This document shows positions 9,835-18,240 of a stretch of 64,000 nucleotides of DNA, piece after piece (position 1 is the first letter of the stretch; the number at the start of each line of letters is the position of its first letter). The stretch is from Nonlabens tegetincola. GTDB lineage: Bacteria; Bacteroidota; Bacteroidia; Flavobacteriales; Flavobacteriaceae. A program made the position numbers and the translations under genes. Below the pieces are notes generated by a model that searched no databases, was not told the DNA's origin, and saw only the letters and a list, made by a program, of their open reading frames with translations. The stretch is taken from contig NZ_MQVV01000014.1 of the NCBI RefSeq assembly GCF_002954355.1, forward strand, positions 248,001 to 312,000, in the 5' to 3' direction.

Positions 9835-10599
9835 ATGACCCAACAAGAGCTAGATACTTTGGCTTTGATTGATTTTAAATCAAGCGAAAGCAAAGCAGGA
9901 GGTTCGAAACAAGTTATTCTTGTTACTGAATCTAAAGCAGAAAAAGCTAAAGCATGGTATGAAACTAGTTTTTTAGTTTCCTTTGTATATCCTATGTTGA
10001 CCGCGATTGCTATTATTTTAGCTTCCCGATTTTTTGATCGTAGAAAAAATAAAAAGGCATTAAAAAAATCAGATAAAGAAATTGAAAAGCTAAAAGTAGA
10101 AACAGAAAACATAAAAAGATCGTTTCAGCCTATTGTAATCTCAACTTTACAAGCAACCCAAGATAAACTTCTAGCCAAAAAAATTGAAGCTCTGGAAAAA
10201 CTAACATATTTTTTCAATCAAATCGTTAAATATAAACCATCATTCAATGAAGGTGAATTAGTAATTCCAACTAAAAATGAAATTTTTCTATCAATATTTC
10301 TTGATTTTCAACCTCAGTACAAAATTGACTATATGAATTTTCATAATTCGTCTTCGTTTCTGTTTTCTGATATAGTTTTAAAGCAGTTGGATGTATTAAG
10401 TGATCAAATTTCTCGATTAACAGAAAAAAAGGTCGGTCATATTTTTAAAAATGAAATGATATCTTCTCTAGATAACAATACAATCAATCTAATAGATGAT
10501 ATAATAAGATCATTTAAAAATTGTCAGTCACTAATGCGCAAGGATTGTTTTTTAGATACAGAATTTATTCACCAATTCATTGAAGAAAACAAAAGATAA
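9835..10599 (+). CDS. Membrane-anchored coiled-coil protein of unknown function
   Basis: I do not recognise a family. The 254-aa protein has a short polar N-terminus, one transmembrane helix at about residues 45-62 ('VYPMLTAIAIILASRFF'), a highly charged coiled-coil-like segment at about 65-95, and a helical cytosolic C-terminal part. The first 20 nt of its coding sequence are nearly identical to the first 20 nt of the next gene, hsdM2 (both start MTQQEL), which looks like an insertion footprint. It directly follows the DUF262 gene and overlaps hsdM2 by one base (TAATG). A single-TM protein inside a defence operon could be an effector or a membrane tether, but nothing in the sequence proves either. 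Confidence 0.7.
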   Translation: MTQQELDTLALIDFKSSESKAGGSKQVILVTESKAEKAKAWYETSFLVSFVYPMLTAIAIILASRFFDRRKNKKALKKSDKEIEKLKVETENIKRSFQPIVISTLQATQDKLLAKKIEALEKLTYFFNQIVKYKPSFNEGELVIPTKNEIFLSIFLDFQPQYKIDYMNFHNSSSFLFSDIVLKQLDVLSDQISRLTEKKVGHIFKNEMISSLDNNTINLIDDIIRSFKNCQSLMRKDCFLDTEFIHQFIEENKR

Positions 10600-12059
10600 T
10601 GACCCAACAAGAACTAGAAAAATACCTTTGGGGAGCAGCAACCTCATTACGAGGGACTATAGATGCTGGTGATTATAAACAATACATCTTTCCCTTACTG
10701 TTTTATAAGCGCATTTGTGATGTTTATGATGAGGAGTTTGAAAAGGCACTAGAAGAAAGCGATGGTGATTTAGAATACGCAGCATTTGCAGAGCATCATC
10801 ATTTTATAGTACCCGAAACGGCACACTGGAACAGTGTACGAGAAACCACGGTAAACGTAGGTATCGCTATACAAAATGCCATGCGCGATATAGAAAAAGC
10901 GAATCCAGAAACGCTTTATGGAATTTTTGGTGACGCCTCATGGACAAATAAGAATCGGTTAAGTGATGCCACCTTGACCAACCTAATAGAACATTTCTCG
11001 CAGCACAAACTCAATTTAAAAAATGTACCTGACGACCAATTGGGTAATGCTTATGAGTATTTAATAAAAGAATTTGCAGACGATTCTGGCCATACCGCAG
11101 CAGAGTTTTACACCAATAGAACGGTGGTTAAACTCATGACTATGATTATGGATCCACAACCAGGAGAAAGTGTCTATGATCCTACTTGTGGTTCTGGAGG
11201 ATTGTTACTGAATTGTGCCTTGCATTTACGTGATGAAGACAAGGAATACCGTACTCTAAAATTATACGGTCAAGAAATCAACCTTATCACCAGCGCTATA
11301 GCCCGTATGAATATGTTTATGCACGGTATAGAAGAGTTTAGCATTGTACGTGGTGATACCTTAGCACGACCGGCCTTTTTGCATAACGATGAACTAAAAA
11401 CCTTTAATGTCATATTGGCTAATCCACCTTACAGCATCAAAGCTTGGGATCGCAAGAGTTTTGAAAATGATCCTTATGGACGTAACCTTTGGGGAACACC
11501 ACCACAAGGTTGTGCAGATTATGCCTTCCAGCAACACATACAGAAAAGTTTAGATGTTGAAAACGGACGTTCTATTTCCCTCTGGCCGCACGGTATTTTG
11601 TTTCGCGAAAGCGAAGCAGAAATGAGGAGTAAGATGATTGAAGAAGATTTGGTTGAATGTGTGATTGGTTTAGGCCCAAACTTATTTTATAATTCACCCA
11701 TGGAGGCCTGTTTGTTAATTACTAAAACGAATAAAACAAAAAATAAGCAGGGAAAGGTTTTAATTATAAATGCTTTAAAAGAGGTTAAACAAGAAAAGAA
11801 TATTGCTTTTCTAGACCAAAAGCATATTGACAAAATATATAATGCTTACAAAAATTTTGAAGACATAGATAACTTTGCACGAATAGTTTCTAATGATGAA
11901 CTGCTAGAAAACAAAGGAAGCTTAAATATTGCTCAGTATTTAAGTAATGTAGATACTAGTAATCCTGTACTATCAATAAATGAAGCACTCTCCAATTGGG
12001 AAGAACAATCCAAAACTTTAGATAAAAGTATGAATGAATTATTTGAAATCTTAAAGTAA
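10599..12059 (+). CDS. hsdM: Type I restriction-modification methyltransferase subunit HsdM (copy 2)
   Basis: Second adenine methyltransferase subunit, immediately followed by hsdS (TAATG overlap), hence probably the partner of that HsdS. Seen: HsdM_N opening 'LEKYLWGAATSLRGTIDAGD', SAM motif 'DPTCGSGG' near residue 197, and catalytic 'NPPY' near 275. 486 aa. The first 1.1 kb has codon use richer in G/C than the surrounding genes, while the last 0.36 kb from about 11700 is distinctly A/T-rich like the downstream cargo; this suggests a mosaic gene. A copy of the dispersed palindrome core (TTTCGCGAAA, 11601-11610) lies in its coding sequence and encodes part of 'LFRESEAE'. Confidence 0.93.
   Translation: MTQQELEKYLWGAATSLRGTIDAGDYKQYIFPLLFYKRICDVYDEEFEKALEESDGDLEYAAFAEHHHFIVPETAHWNSVRETTVNVGIAIQNAMRDIEKANPETLYGIFGDASWTNKNRLSDATLTNLIEHFSQHKLNLKNVPDDQLGNAYEYLIKEFADDSGHTAAEFYTNRTVVKLMTMIMDPQPGESVYDPTCGSGGLLLNCALHLRDEDKEYRTLKLYGQEINLITSAIARMNMFMHGIEEFSIVRGDTLARPAFLHNDELKTFNVILANPPYSIKAWDRKSFENDPYGRNLWGTPPQGCADYAFQQHIQKSLDVENGRSISLWPHGILFRESEAEMRSKMIEEDLVECVIGLGPNLFYNSPMEACLLITKTNKTKNKQGKVLIINALKEVKQEKNIAFLDQKHIDKIYNAYKNFEDIDNFARIVSNDELLENKGSLNIAQYLSNVDTSNPVLSINEALSNWEEQSKTLDKSMNELFEILK
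11601..11610. repeat. Palindrome core inside hsdM2
   Basis: TTTCGCGAAA followed by GCGAAGC: a copy intact on one side only, read in frame within hsdM2. Confidence 0.7.
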
Positions 12060-13240
12060 TGGAAACAATGACGCAGAATATAGATTTAAATTATCTAGAC
12101 AAGTCTACTTGGGAAACATTCAAGTTTGAAGAGATTGCTCATAAAGTATCTAAAACAGTAAAACCTGACGAAGCTCTAGTTGATATTTATATAGGTTTAG
12201 AGCATATAGATACAAACGATATTCACATAAGAAGAAAAGGAGTTCCTGCAGATGTTAAAGGTGGAAAATTAAGATGCTATCCTGGTGATATTATTTTTGG
12301 AAAACGACGTGCCTACCAACGTAAAGCAGCAATAGTAGATTTTCATGGTATTTGCTCTGCTCATGCATTTGTGTTTAGAGCAAATTCAGAAGTAATTGAT
12401 CCAAAATTATTTCCATTCTTTTTACATTCAGACCAATTTATGCATCGTATGGTGGATATTTCAGTAGGTGGATTATCGCCAACCATAAATTGGGGAGATT
12501 TAAAACAACAAGAATTCCTACTACCACCTAAAGACCACCAAGCCCAACTTGCTGAATTACTTTGGGCTATGGATGAGGTTGTTGAGAGGGAGAATGAGGT
12601 TTTAAAACATTTCAATATTTTAAAAAAATCAAAACAGAAAAAATTACTATTGCCTGAAATATCGGATAAATGGGAGTCAATTAAGCTCCATCAAGGTTTC
12701 GACAAAATCACTAAAAAAAATAAAGAAAATTTATCAGATAATGTTTTAACCATATCTGCTTCTCAAGGATTGATAAATCAGGAAGAATACTTTAAAAGAC
12801 AGGTAGCAAGTAAAAATCTTTCTAACTATTATGTCCTAGAAACAAACGATTTTGCCTACAACAAGAGTTATTCTAATGGTTATCCCGCTGGTGCAATAAA
12901 GGTTTTGAATAAGTATAAAATTGGACTTGTTTCACCACTTTATATTTGTTTTAGATCAAAATTAAATGAGCATTACAACAGTTATTATGAGTATTTATTT
13001 GATTATGGGTACTTAAATAAACAAATTTTAAGTATAGCAAAAGAGGGAGCAAGAAATCACGGATTACTTAACGTGGCTAGTAGTGATTTTTTTAATCTTA
13101 AAATCCCAAAACCAACTCAGGAATATCTTGACCGAATTGTACCAATTCTGAGAACATTAGATGCAATTCAAGGTAGTATTGAATCCAAAATTTCAAGTTC
13201 CAAAGCCTTACAAAAGAGTATAATTAATCAGGTGTTTTAG
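12059..13240 (+). CDS. hsdS: Type I restriction-modification specificity subunit HsdS
   Basis: DNA-sequence recognition subunit that bridges HsdM and HsdR. Two target-recognition domains are visible: TRD1 at about residues 15-155 ('WETFKFEEIA', 'GDIIFGKRRAYQRK', 'VGGLSPTINWGDLKQQEFLL') and TRD2 at about 195-355 ('KWESIKL', 'ETNDFAYNKSYSNGYPAG'), each followed by a helical spacer ('ELLWAMDEVVERENEVL' and the C-terminal 'ILRTLDAIQGSIESK'). Full length for the family (393 aa). A second ATG three codons in (MTQ) is an alternative start. It is the only hsdS in the locus although there are two hsdM genes. Its last codons, encoding 'IINQVF', reappear as a remnant after the next gene. Confidence 0.92.
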   Translation: METMTQNIDLNYLDKSTWETFKFEEIAHKVSKTVKPDEALVDIYIGLEHIDTNDIHIRRKGVPADVKGGKLRCYPGDIIFGKRRAYQRKAAIVDFHGICSAHAFVFRANSEVIDPKLFPFFLHSDQFMHRMVDISVGGLSPTINWGDLKQQEFLLPPKDHQAQLAELLWAMDEVVERENEVLKHFNILKKSKQKKLLLPEISDKWESIKLHQGFDKITKKNKENLSDNVLTISASQGLINQEEYFKRQVASKNLSNYYVLETNDFAYNKSYSNGYPAGAIKVLNKYKIGLVSPLYICFRSKLNEHYNSYYEYLFDYGYLNKQILSIAKEGARNHGLLNVASSDFFNLKIPKPTQEYLDRIVPILRTLDAIQGSIESKISSSKALQKSIINQVF

Positions 13241-13241
13241 T

Positions 13242-14180
13242 ATGCAGTGGTACGAGCCAGATACACGTTGGGATTTATATGCAAAATCTAGAGAAGAGTT
13301 TGTAGATAGGTTTGTTGTTGAAGGTAAGTTTCATAAAAATGTACCAGAAGATATTGTCACAGATTTTCAAACAGTAAGTTACTTAATGGCGCATAGCTAT
13401 TATCATTGGCCAATGTTTGATGAAGCTATGAGTAAACTACTGCTCATCATGGAAATGGCCATTAAATTAAAAGCTAAAGCACTTGGAATTCCAACCAAAA
13501 ATGGCAAAAGAGATAAACGGTTGGTAAACATTATAGATGATGTTTTTGAGAATGATTTTTTAAAGTTTTTAAAACCAGATTTTGATAGAGCCAGAAATTT
13601 TAGAAATATAAAAATGCATCCAGATAACCTTATGTTTATGGGAGCAATGGGCTTTACAGATGCAAACGCAAGACTATTTGCAAACACTATTAATTTATTG
13701 TTTTTAGAGAGTAATGAGTTAAATAAATTACACTCAACCATACATGAATTAGAATCAATATTAAAGCCATTTAAAACTGGTATTTATGTGTTGCAGTTTC
13801 AAGATAAAAAGATTTTGATTGATGGGTTTTATACTTTTAAATATCGTGAGTTTGAGAATAACAAATTACTGTTATTGTATATAAACCCATTGACTACAAA
13901 TGTTCACGAAAAGTTTGTAGAAAAAAAATATCCAGAACCATTAATAATAGCATTTAAAGATTTTAGCATAAAGGAAGATAGTATTGAAGATGAAGATTTA
14001 GATGGCAACCCAATCAGGATTTATATTAATGATAAAGAACAGAATTTAAAAGCCTATTTTAATTATCATAAAGCATTGAGTAAGATTCCAGAAAAAGATA
14101 TGCAGATGTTTTTTCAATTGAATAGTTCTAATGCATTATGGCAAATGGAAAAGATTTTTTATGAGAATTGTTGGAGTTAA
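13242..14180 (+). CDS. Uncharacterised protein with HEPN-like R-x4-H motif
   Basis: The 312-aa protein is not a family I can name. The N-terminal 175 residues are all-helical in character and contain 'RNFRNIKMHPDN' at about residues 118-129. Within it, R121-N-x3-H126 fits the R-x4-H catalytic motif of HEPN ribonucleases, and it is preceded by a helix with 'MLLIMEMAIKLKAKALG', as in HEPN proteins associated with abortive infection. The C-terminal half is mixed and ends with aromatic residues. It starts 1 nt after hsdS. A vestige of the hsdS 3' end follows its stop, so it looks inserted. An RNase toxin triggered when restriction fails is a plausible role, but the HEPN call rests on one motif and helical context. 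Confidence 0.6.
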   Translation: MQWYEPDTRWDLYAKSREEFVDRFVVEGKFHKNVPEDIVTDFQTVSYLMAHSYYHWPMFDEAMSKLLLIMEMAIKLKAKALGIPTKNGKRDKRLVNIIDDVFENDFLKFLKPDFDRARNFRNIKMHPDNLMFMGAMGFTDANARLFANTINLLFLESNELNKLHSTIHELESILKPFKTGIYVLQFQDKKILIDGFYTFKYREFENNKLLLLYINPLTTNVHEKFVEKKYPEPLIIAFKDFSIKEDSIEDEDLDGNPIRIYINDKEQNLKAYFNYHKALSKIPEKDMQMFFQLNSSNALWQMEKIFYENCWS

Positions 14181-14187
14181 AATAGTT

Positions 14188-14207
14188 TAATTAATCGCGT
14201 GTTTTAA
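14188..14207 (+). repeat. Remnant duplication of the hsdS 3' end
   Basis: These 20 nt match 13221-13240 (the last codons and stop of hsdS) at 17 of 20 positions. They read in one frame as INRVF-stop, against INQVF-stop at the true hsdS end. The true end precedes and this copy follows the HEPN-like gene, as expected for insertion of that gene by short-homology recombination or for loss of a second hsdS. Confidence 0.65.
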
Positions 14208-14209
14208 TT

Positions 14210-16639
14210 ATGTCATTAAAATTTATTGATGAAATAAAAAGAGAGGAAGAAAATCAATCGCTTTCTATTCCAGCCAAGAGGCTAAAAGAAAAACTAGAAC
14301 CTATAAATAGCAAGGTAGAAGAAATGACTAAAAGATGGTTTTGGGAACTTCTTCAAAACGCGAGTGATTATAATGATAATGTTAAAGTAAAATTGACATT
14401 AGATAACAATAAAATCACGTTTTCACACTCTGGAAAACCATTTAGAACCTTAGATGTTTTAAATCTAATTTCTCCCGACTCTGGGAAAGATGGAGATGAA
14501 ATAGACATGAAAGATAACATAGGTAAGTTTGGGTCAGGTTTGATTTCTACTCATGTACTTTCCAGTATAATTGAAGTTGAAGGTATTGTAAAAAAAAATG
14601 ATGAAGATAAACACTATAAATTTAATATTTCATTAGATCGAAGTAACCCAGGTAATAAAAGCTTTCTTCAAAATTCCATTAAAAAAACAAAATTAGAATT
14701 AAGAAATAATCACCACCTATCAGAGTATAAAAAAGGCACTTTTCAAACTCATTTTTCTTATTTATTAAACAAACCATTTAATCAAATAGATGGTAAAAAA
14801 GCAGCAATAGAAGGTATAAATTATTTAATTACCATATTACCTTATACTTTGTGCTTTATGAGAAAAGTATTATCAGTTGAGATTATAAATAATGCTGATG
14901 AGTTCAATAAATTTTCTTCTTTTAAGCTCATTTTTCAATCTCAAAATGACAATATTATAACATTTAAGAAAATTATGGATAACGAGATTGAACTCATAGA
15001 TATGTTTTATCTCAGTTATGATAAGGTAAGTACAGCTATTCAAATTAATAATAATAATGTTGTAGCGTTTCCAGATAACATGTCAAAATTGTTTTGCGGG
15101 CTACCATTAATAGGCACAGAAAAAGTTGGTTTACCAATTATTCTTAATAGTTTAAACTACCAGCCATCTACCGAAAGGCATAATATTGAATTATCTCCTA
15201 ACGATTCTCTCAATAGAAAAATATGTGAAGAAGGTGTTGAGTTATTTGATAAATTGATTAAAATTCTGCTTTCAAACAAAACTGGGAATCTTTACAACAT
15301 AGCATATGTAAGAAAAACATTTAATGGTACCGAACCGAGTAAAATATGGTTTAAAAATAAATTAGTTAAATCGTTTATTGCTAAGATGTTAAGTTCGGAT
15401 TTAGTAGTTAATGTAAAAGGAGATAATATTCCATTAAAAAATGCTAAAATTCCTTTTATTGATGATGAGCACATGGAAAGATTTTATGGTGTAGCGAATT
15501 GTTTTGCATCATTAAAATTACCTGAAAAATTTAGTTTCGAGGCATGGCATAAAGCTATAGATTTTAATCTCATACCTTCTGTCAAATATTCCTTCGAAAA
15601 TTTTCTATCTGAGGTTGTTTTAACCTCACAAATAGATACATTTTCATTACATAATTCTAGTAATACTATGGAATGGCTAAAAAATGTTTTTTCATTGATT
15701 TCCGATGTCGAACCAAATTTATTCAACAAATACAAAATTTTTCCTAATCAAAACAAAGTGTTGTGTGAAAGAGAATTTATATACTTTAATGATGATATGC
15801 CTGAAGAATTAATTGATATTAACAATTCAATTAATAAAGAAATTATGGAAAATACATTATTGCACTCTGATTTCAATGACTTTAAAGATTATCTTACTGT
15901 AGGAAGTAGTAGAGGGCTTAAATTTATTTGTAATAGAATAGACGAATCATTTAAAAATGCGTATGCCAAAAATGATGGTCGTCCAGATACATTTATAGAA
16001 CCGCTAAGAAAATTATTTAAATGGTATAATGACTCTGATTTAAAAGTAAAAGAATTAAAAGATCTATTCAAATGGTTCAGTACCAAAAGAGCGGTTTTAT
16101 TTCTTGAAACATTTAATGAAACAGAAAGAGATATGGCACTTAATATAGCCCAAAGTGGCAAAATGCGAGCGTTATCTAAATTAGCAGACTCAAGTATAAC
16201 AATTGAGCAGCTATCTGAATTATCGAATAAGGCTCATTTAATAGAATCCGTACTCCTAGGCTTGCAAGAAGAAATTGATGATAAAACATATGCCGATAAA
16301 GAGACTGGAAAAATAGGAGAAAAGCTTGTTTATGAGGATCTAAAAAATAAATTTCCTGAATATCAAGGGTATAAAGTTATTTGGTCGAGTAAAGAATTAA
16401 ATGAATGCCGTTTTGATTTCGAAATTCTTTATCAAGAAAGTACTAAGTATTACATTGATGCTAAGACTACAATTCGAGGTCTTTCTAACAGTGATTCAGT
16501 TCCTTTCTTCATGCGTAAGGCGCAATGGAGTTTTATTCAGTCCAATGAGGCACAGAAAAAATATTTGCTTGCCAGAGTATTTTTACAAAACAAGAGTCAT
16601 CAGGTAAATTATCTTTCAATTAATCTTAAAAATTTGTGA
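14210..16639 (+). CDS. GHKL (sacsin/HSP90-like) ATPase fused to DUF3883-type PD-(D/E)XK nuclease domain
   Basis: Large cytosolic protein (809 aa). N-terminal GHKL ATPase: N-box 'WFWELLQNASDY' (E46, N50), second box 'FSHSGKPF' (71-78, the usual Asp replaced, as in sacsin-like relatives) and G-box 'IGKFGSGLISTH' (104-115). The long middle part is unrecognised. The last 110 residues form a Mrr/DUF3883-like nuclease: 'GEKLVYEDL' (E704), 'RFDFEI' (D736) and 'YYIDAKTT' (D750-x-K752), the PD-(D/E)XK arrangement. Such ATPase-nuclease fusions occur in restriction-type defence loci. It follows the hsdS remnant by 2 nt. The predicted action is ATP-gated cleavage of foreign nucleic acid; the trigger is unknown. 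Confidence 0.8.
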   Translation: MSLKFIDEIKREEENQSLSIPAKRLKEKLEPINSKVEEMTKRWFWELLQNASDYNDNVKVKLTLDNNKITFSHSGKPFRTLDVLNLISPDSGKDGDEIDMKDNIGKFGSGLISTHVLSSIIEVEGIVKKNDEDKHYKFNISLDRSNPGNKSFLQNSIKKTKLELRNNHHLSEYKKGTFQTHFSYLLNKPFNQIDGKKAAIEGINYLITILPYTLCFMRKVLSVEIINNADEFNKFSSFKLIFQSQNDNIITFKKIMDNEIELIDMFYLSYDKVSTAIQINNNNVVAFPDNMSKLFCGLPLIGTEKVGLPIILNSLNYQPSTERHNIELSPNDSLNRKICEEGVELFDKLIKILLSNKTGNLYNIAYVRKTFNGTEPSKIWFKNKLVKSFIAKMLSSDLVVNVKGDNIPLKNAKIPFIDDEHMERFYGVANCFASLKLPEKFSFEAWHKAIDFNLIPSVKYSFENFLSEVVLTSQIDTFSLHNSSNTMEWLKNVFSLISDVEPNLFNKYKIFPNQNKVLCEREFIYFNDDMPEELIDINNSINKEIMENTLLHSDFNDFKDYLTVGSSRGLKFICNRIDESFKNAYAKNDGRPDTFIEPLRKLFKWYNDSDLKVKELKDLFKWFSTKRAVLFLETFNETERDMALNIAQSGKMRALSKLADSSITIEQLSELSNKAHLIESVLLGLQEEIDDKTYADKETGKIGEKLVYEDLKNKFPEYQGYKVIWSSKELNECRFDFEILYQESTKYYIDAKTTIRGLSNSDSVPFFMRKAQWSFIQSNEAQKKYLLARVFLQNKSHQVNYLSINLKNL

Positions 16640-16640
16640 T

Positions 16641-17267
16641 TTGGAGAAATTAGACGAAAAATTCGAAGTCATACACTACTATGATAATATTTATCTAGTA
16701 ATCGAGCATAAGAAAACCATTGAATACGATCTAAATTTCAAAGGAGCACATGAGCTGGCAAAAAAAGAAATGAATAAATGGATTACGTGTATTAAGTCTA
16801 AAAGTTTATATCACTACAGAAAGAAAGACGATACATTATTATATGCAGGAAGAGTTCGAATTGGATCTGTGGGTGGAAGGACTTGGAAAAAACTATTTGT
16901 CGACGGTATCAAAATTATAATTCTAGATGGTAGATCTGAACCAGATAGAATGGATTATCAATGGATTTGCAATTATTTAAATGCAATTGAAACTTATGGT
17001 GTAGATGCTTTTATGGATAATTATAAAAAATCTTTACAAGAATATAGTCAGCGAATAACCATGAATATAGAAGCAAATCAATCTTTACTTGAAAAAATTA
17101 GTAATAAATCTATGAAGGAAAAAATTCAATTTGAAATTATCCGGAATAGATCTATATTAAATAAAATCTTAAATATCATTCTTTTAATTAATGTACATAT
17201 GAATTTAGCAATTGAAAATGATATTGCTAAAATTACTTATGATAAAATAAGCAACTTATTTGCTTAA
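16641..17267 (+). CDS. Uncharacterised 208-aa defence-operon protein
   Basis: I do not recognise this protein. It most likely starts with TTG 1 nt after the TGA of the preceding gene, since no ATG occurs until about residue 44 and the open frame begins with well-formed coding sequence ('FEVIHYYDNIYLVIEHKK'). The first half is a mixed alpha/beta region with 'YAGRVRIGSVGGRTW'; the second half is helical with several basic stretches. No membrane segment or catalytic motif is evident. Tight spacing to the GHKL-nuclease gene suggests the two act together. The 86-nt gap after it is A/T-rich and might hold an internal promoter, but no clear box is seen. Confidence 0.6.
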   Translation: MEKLDEKFEVIHYYDNIYLVIEHKKTIEYDLNFKGAHELAKKEMNKWITCIKSKSLYHYRKKDDTLLYAGRVRIGSVGGRTWKKLFVDGIKIIILDGRSEPDRMDYQWICNYLNAIETYGVDAFMDNYKKSLQEYSQRITMNIEANQSLLEKISNKSMKEKIQFEIIRNRSILNKILNIILLINVHMNLAIENDIAKITYDKISNLFA

Positions 17268-17353
17268 TGGTATGTCATACAATTAACATTATAATGTATT
17301 AAATATTATTGCGAAGCAACTTACAATTTTATCCTAAATTCTAACAACGACCA

Positions 17354-18199
17354 ATGACCTTACATGCTGCTATAGAACAAGTCTTGTTAAAAGCTAAAAC
17401 AGCGTTAAGCACAGCTGAAATTGCCAGCGTTTTAAATAAAACCAGCTGGTACACCAAAAAAGACGGTTCTGCTATACAAAGCAGTCAGATAAGTGCTAGA
17501 GTTAGAAACTATCCTCATTTATTCGTAAAAAGTAATGGGAAGATTTCACTTAAAAACACCACTGGGATAGTTAAAACTCCAATAGTTTCTAAACACAAAA
17601 AGTTAGCAGTTAAATCCAGTATAGAAGACTCTACTTTACAGAAAAAGATTCTGATGAATAAGAAGAATTTCAATTCAGTTGCTGATAGTGAAGATAGTAT
17701 TCCGCATGAGCCAGGACTGTATTGCGTCAGAATTAAAAACAGTAATGCGCTTCCTTCTACTTTTCAAAATGTATTAAAAGAGAGAAAACACAATATTATC
17801 TACATAGGTTTAGCTTCTAAAAGTTTGAAGAAACGTTTTTTAAATCAAGAGCTAAAAGCCAAAGGGCATGGAACTTTCTTTAGAAGTCTAGGAGCACTTT
17901 TGGGATATGTACCAGAGTCTGGTTCTTTAAAAGGAAAAAGAAATCAAAACAATTATAAATTTTCAAACCTGGATGAAGTTAAAATCATTAACTGGATTAA
18001 TGAAAACTTATCAATTAATTGGGTTACGCATTCTGAAAATTTGAGTGGAATAGAGAAGGAGCTTATCGTAGAGTACTTACCTATATTAAATATTGCAGGT
18101 AATCCAGAGGCTTTGGATGCATTACGATTGTTGAGGAAAAGGTGTAAAATTGTGGCTCTAGATATGTATAACTTAGTAGGCGGTAGGGTGACATTTTGA
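17354..18199 (+). CDS. HARE-HTH domain fused to GIY-YIG nuclease
   Basis: Two domains are visible. Residues 1-70 match the HB1/ASXL restriction-associated HTH (HARE-HTH): 'MTLHAAIEQVLLKAKTALST', 'IASVLNKTSWYTKKDGSAIQ' and 'QISARVRNYPHLF', known in many restriction enzymes as a DNA or modified-base reader. Residues 120-250 form a GIY-YIG-type nuclease: 'GLY' at 121-123, 'YIG' at 150-152, a basic 'KKR' near 161, and a glutamate in 'GIEKELIVEYLP' followed by 'LNIAGNP'. An AT-rich charged linker joins them. 281 aa. Likely a targeted endonuclease acting in the island's nucleic-acid attack. Confidence 0.75.
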   Translation: MTLHAAIEQVLLKAKTALSTAEIASVLNKTSWYTKKDGSAIQSSQISARVRNYPHLFVKSNGKISLKNTTGIVKTPIVSKHKKLAVKSSIEDSTLQKKILMNKKNFNSVADSEDSIPHEPGLYCVRIKNSNALPSTFQNVLKERKHNIIYIGLASKSLKKRFLNQELKAKGHGTFFRSLGALLGYVPESGSLKGKRNQNNYKFSNLDEVKIINWINENLSINWVTHSENLSGIEKELIVEYLPILNIAGNPEALDALRLLRKRCKIVALDMYNLVGGRVTF

Positions 18200-18240
18200 T
18201 GGTTATCAGTTTGTTACTCTAAAATACGGAAATAAACTAA

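Noticed and set aside
12059-13240. Truncated or half-size HsdS
   Set aside because: Two target-recognition domains and both helical spacers are present at normal length.
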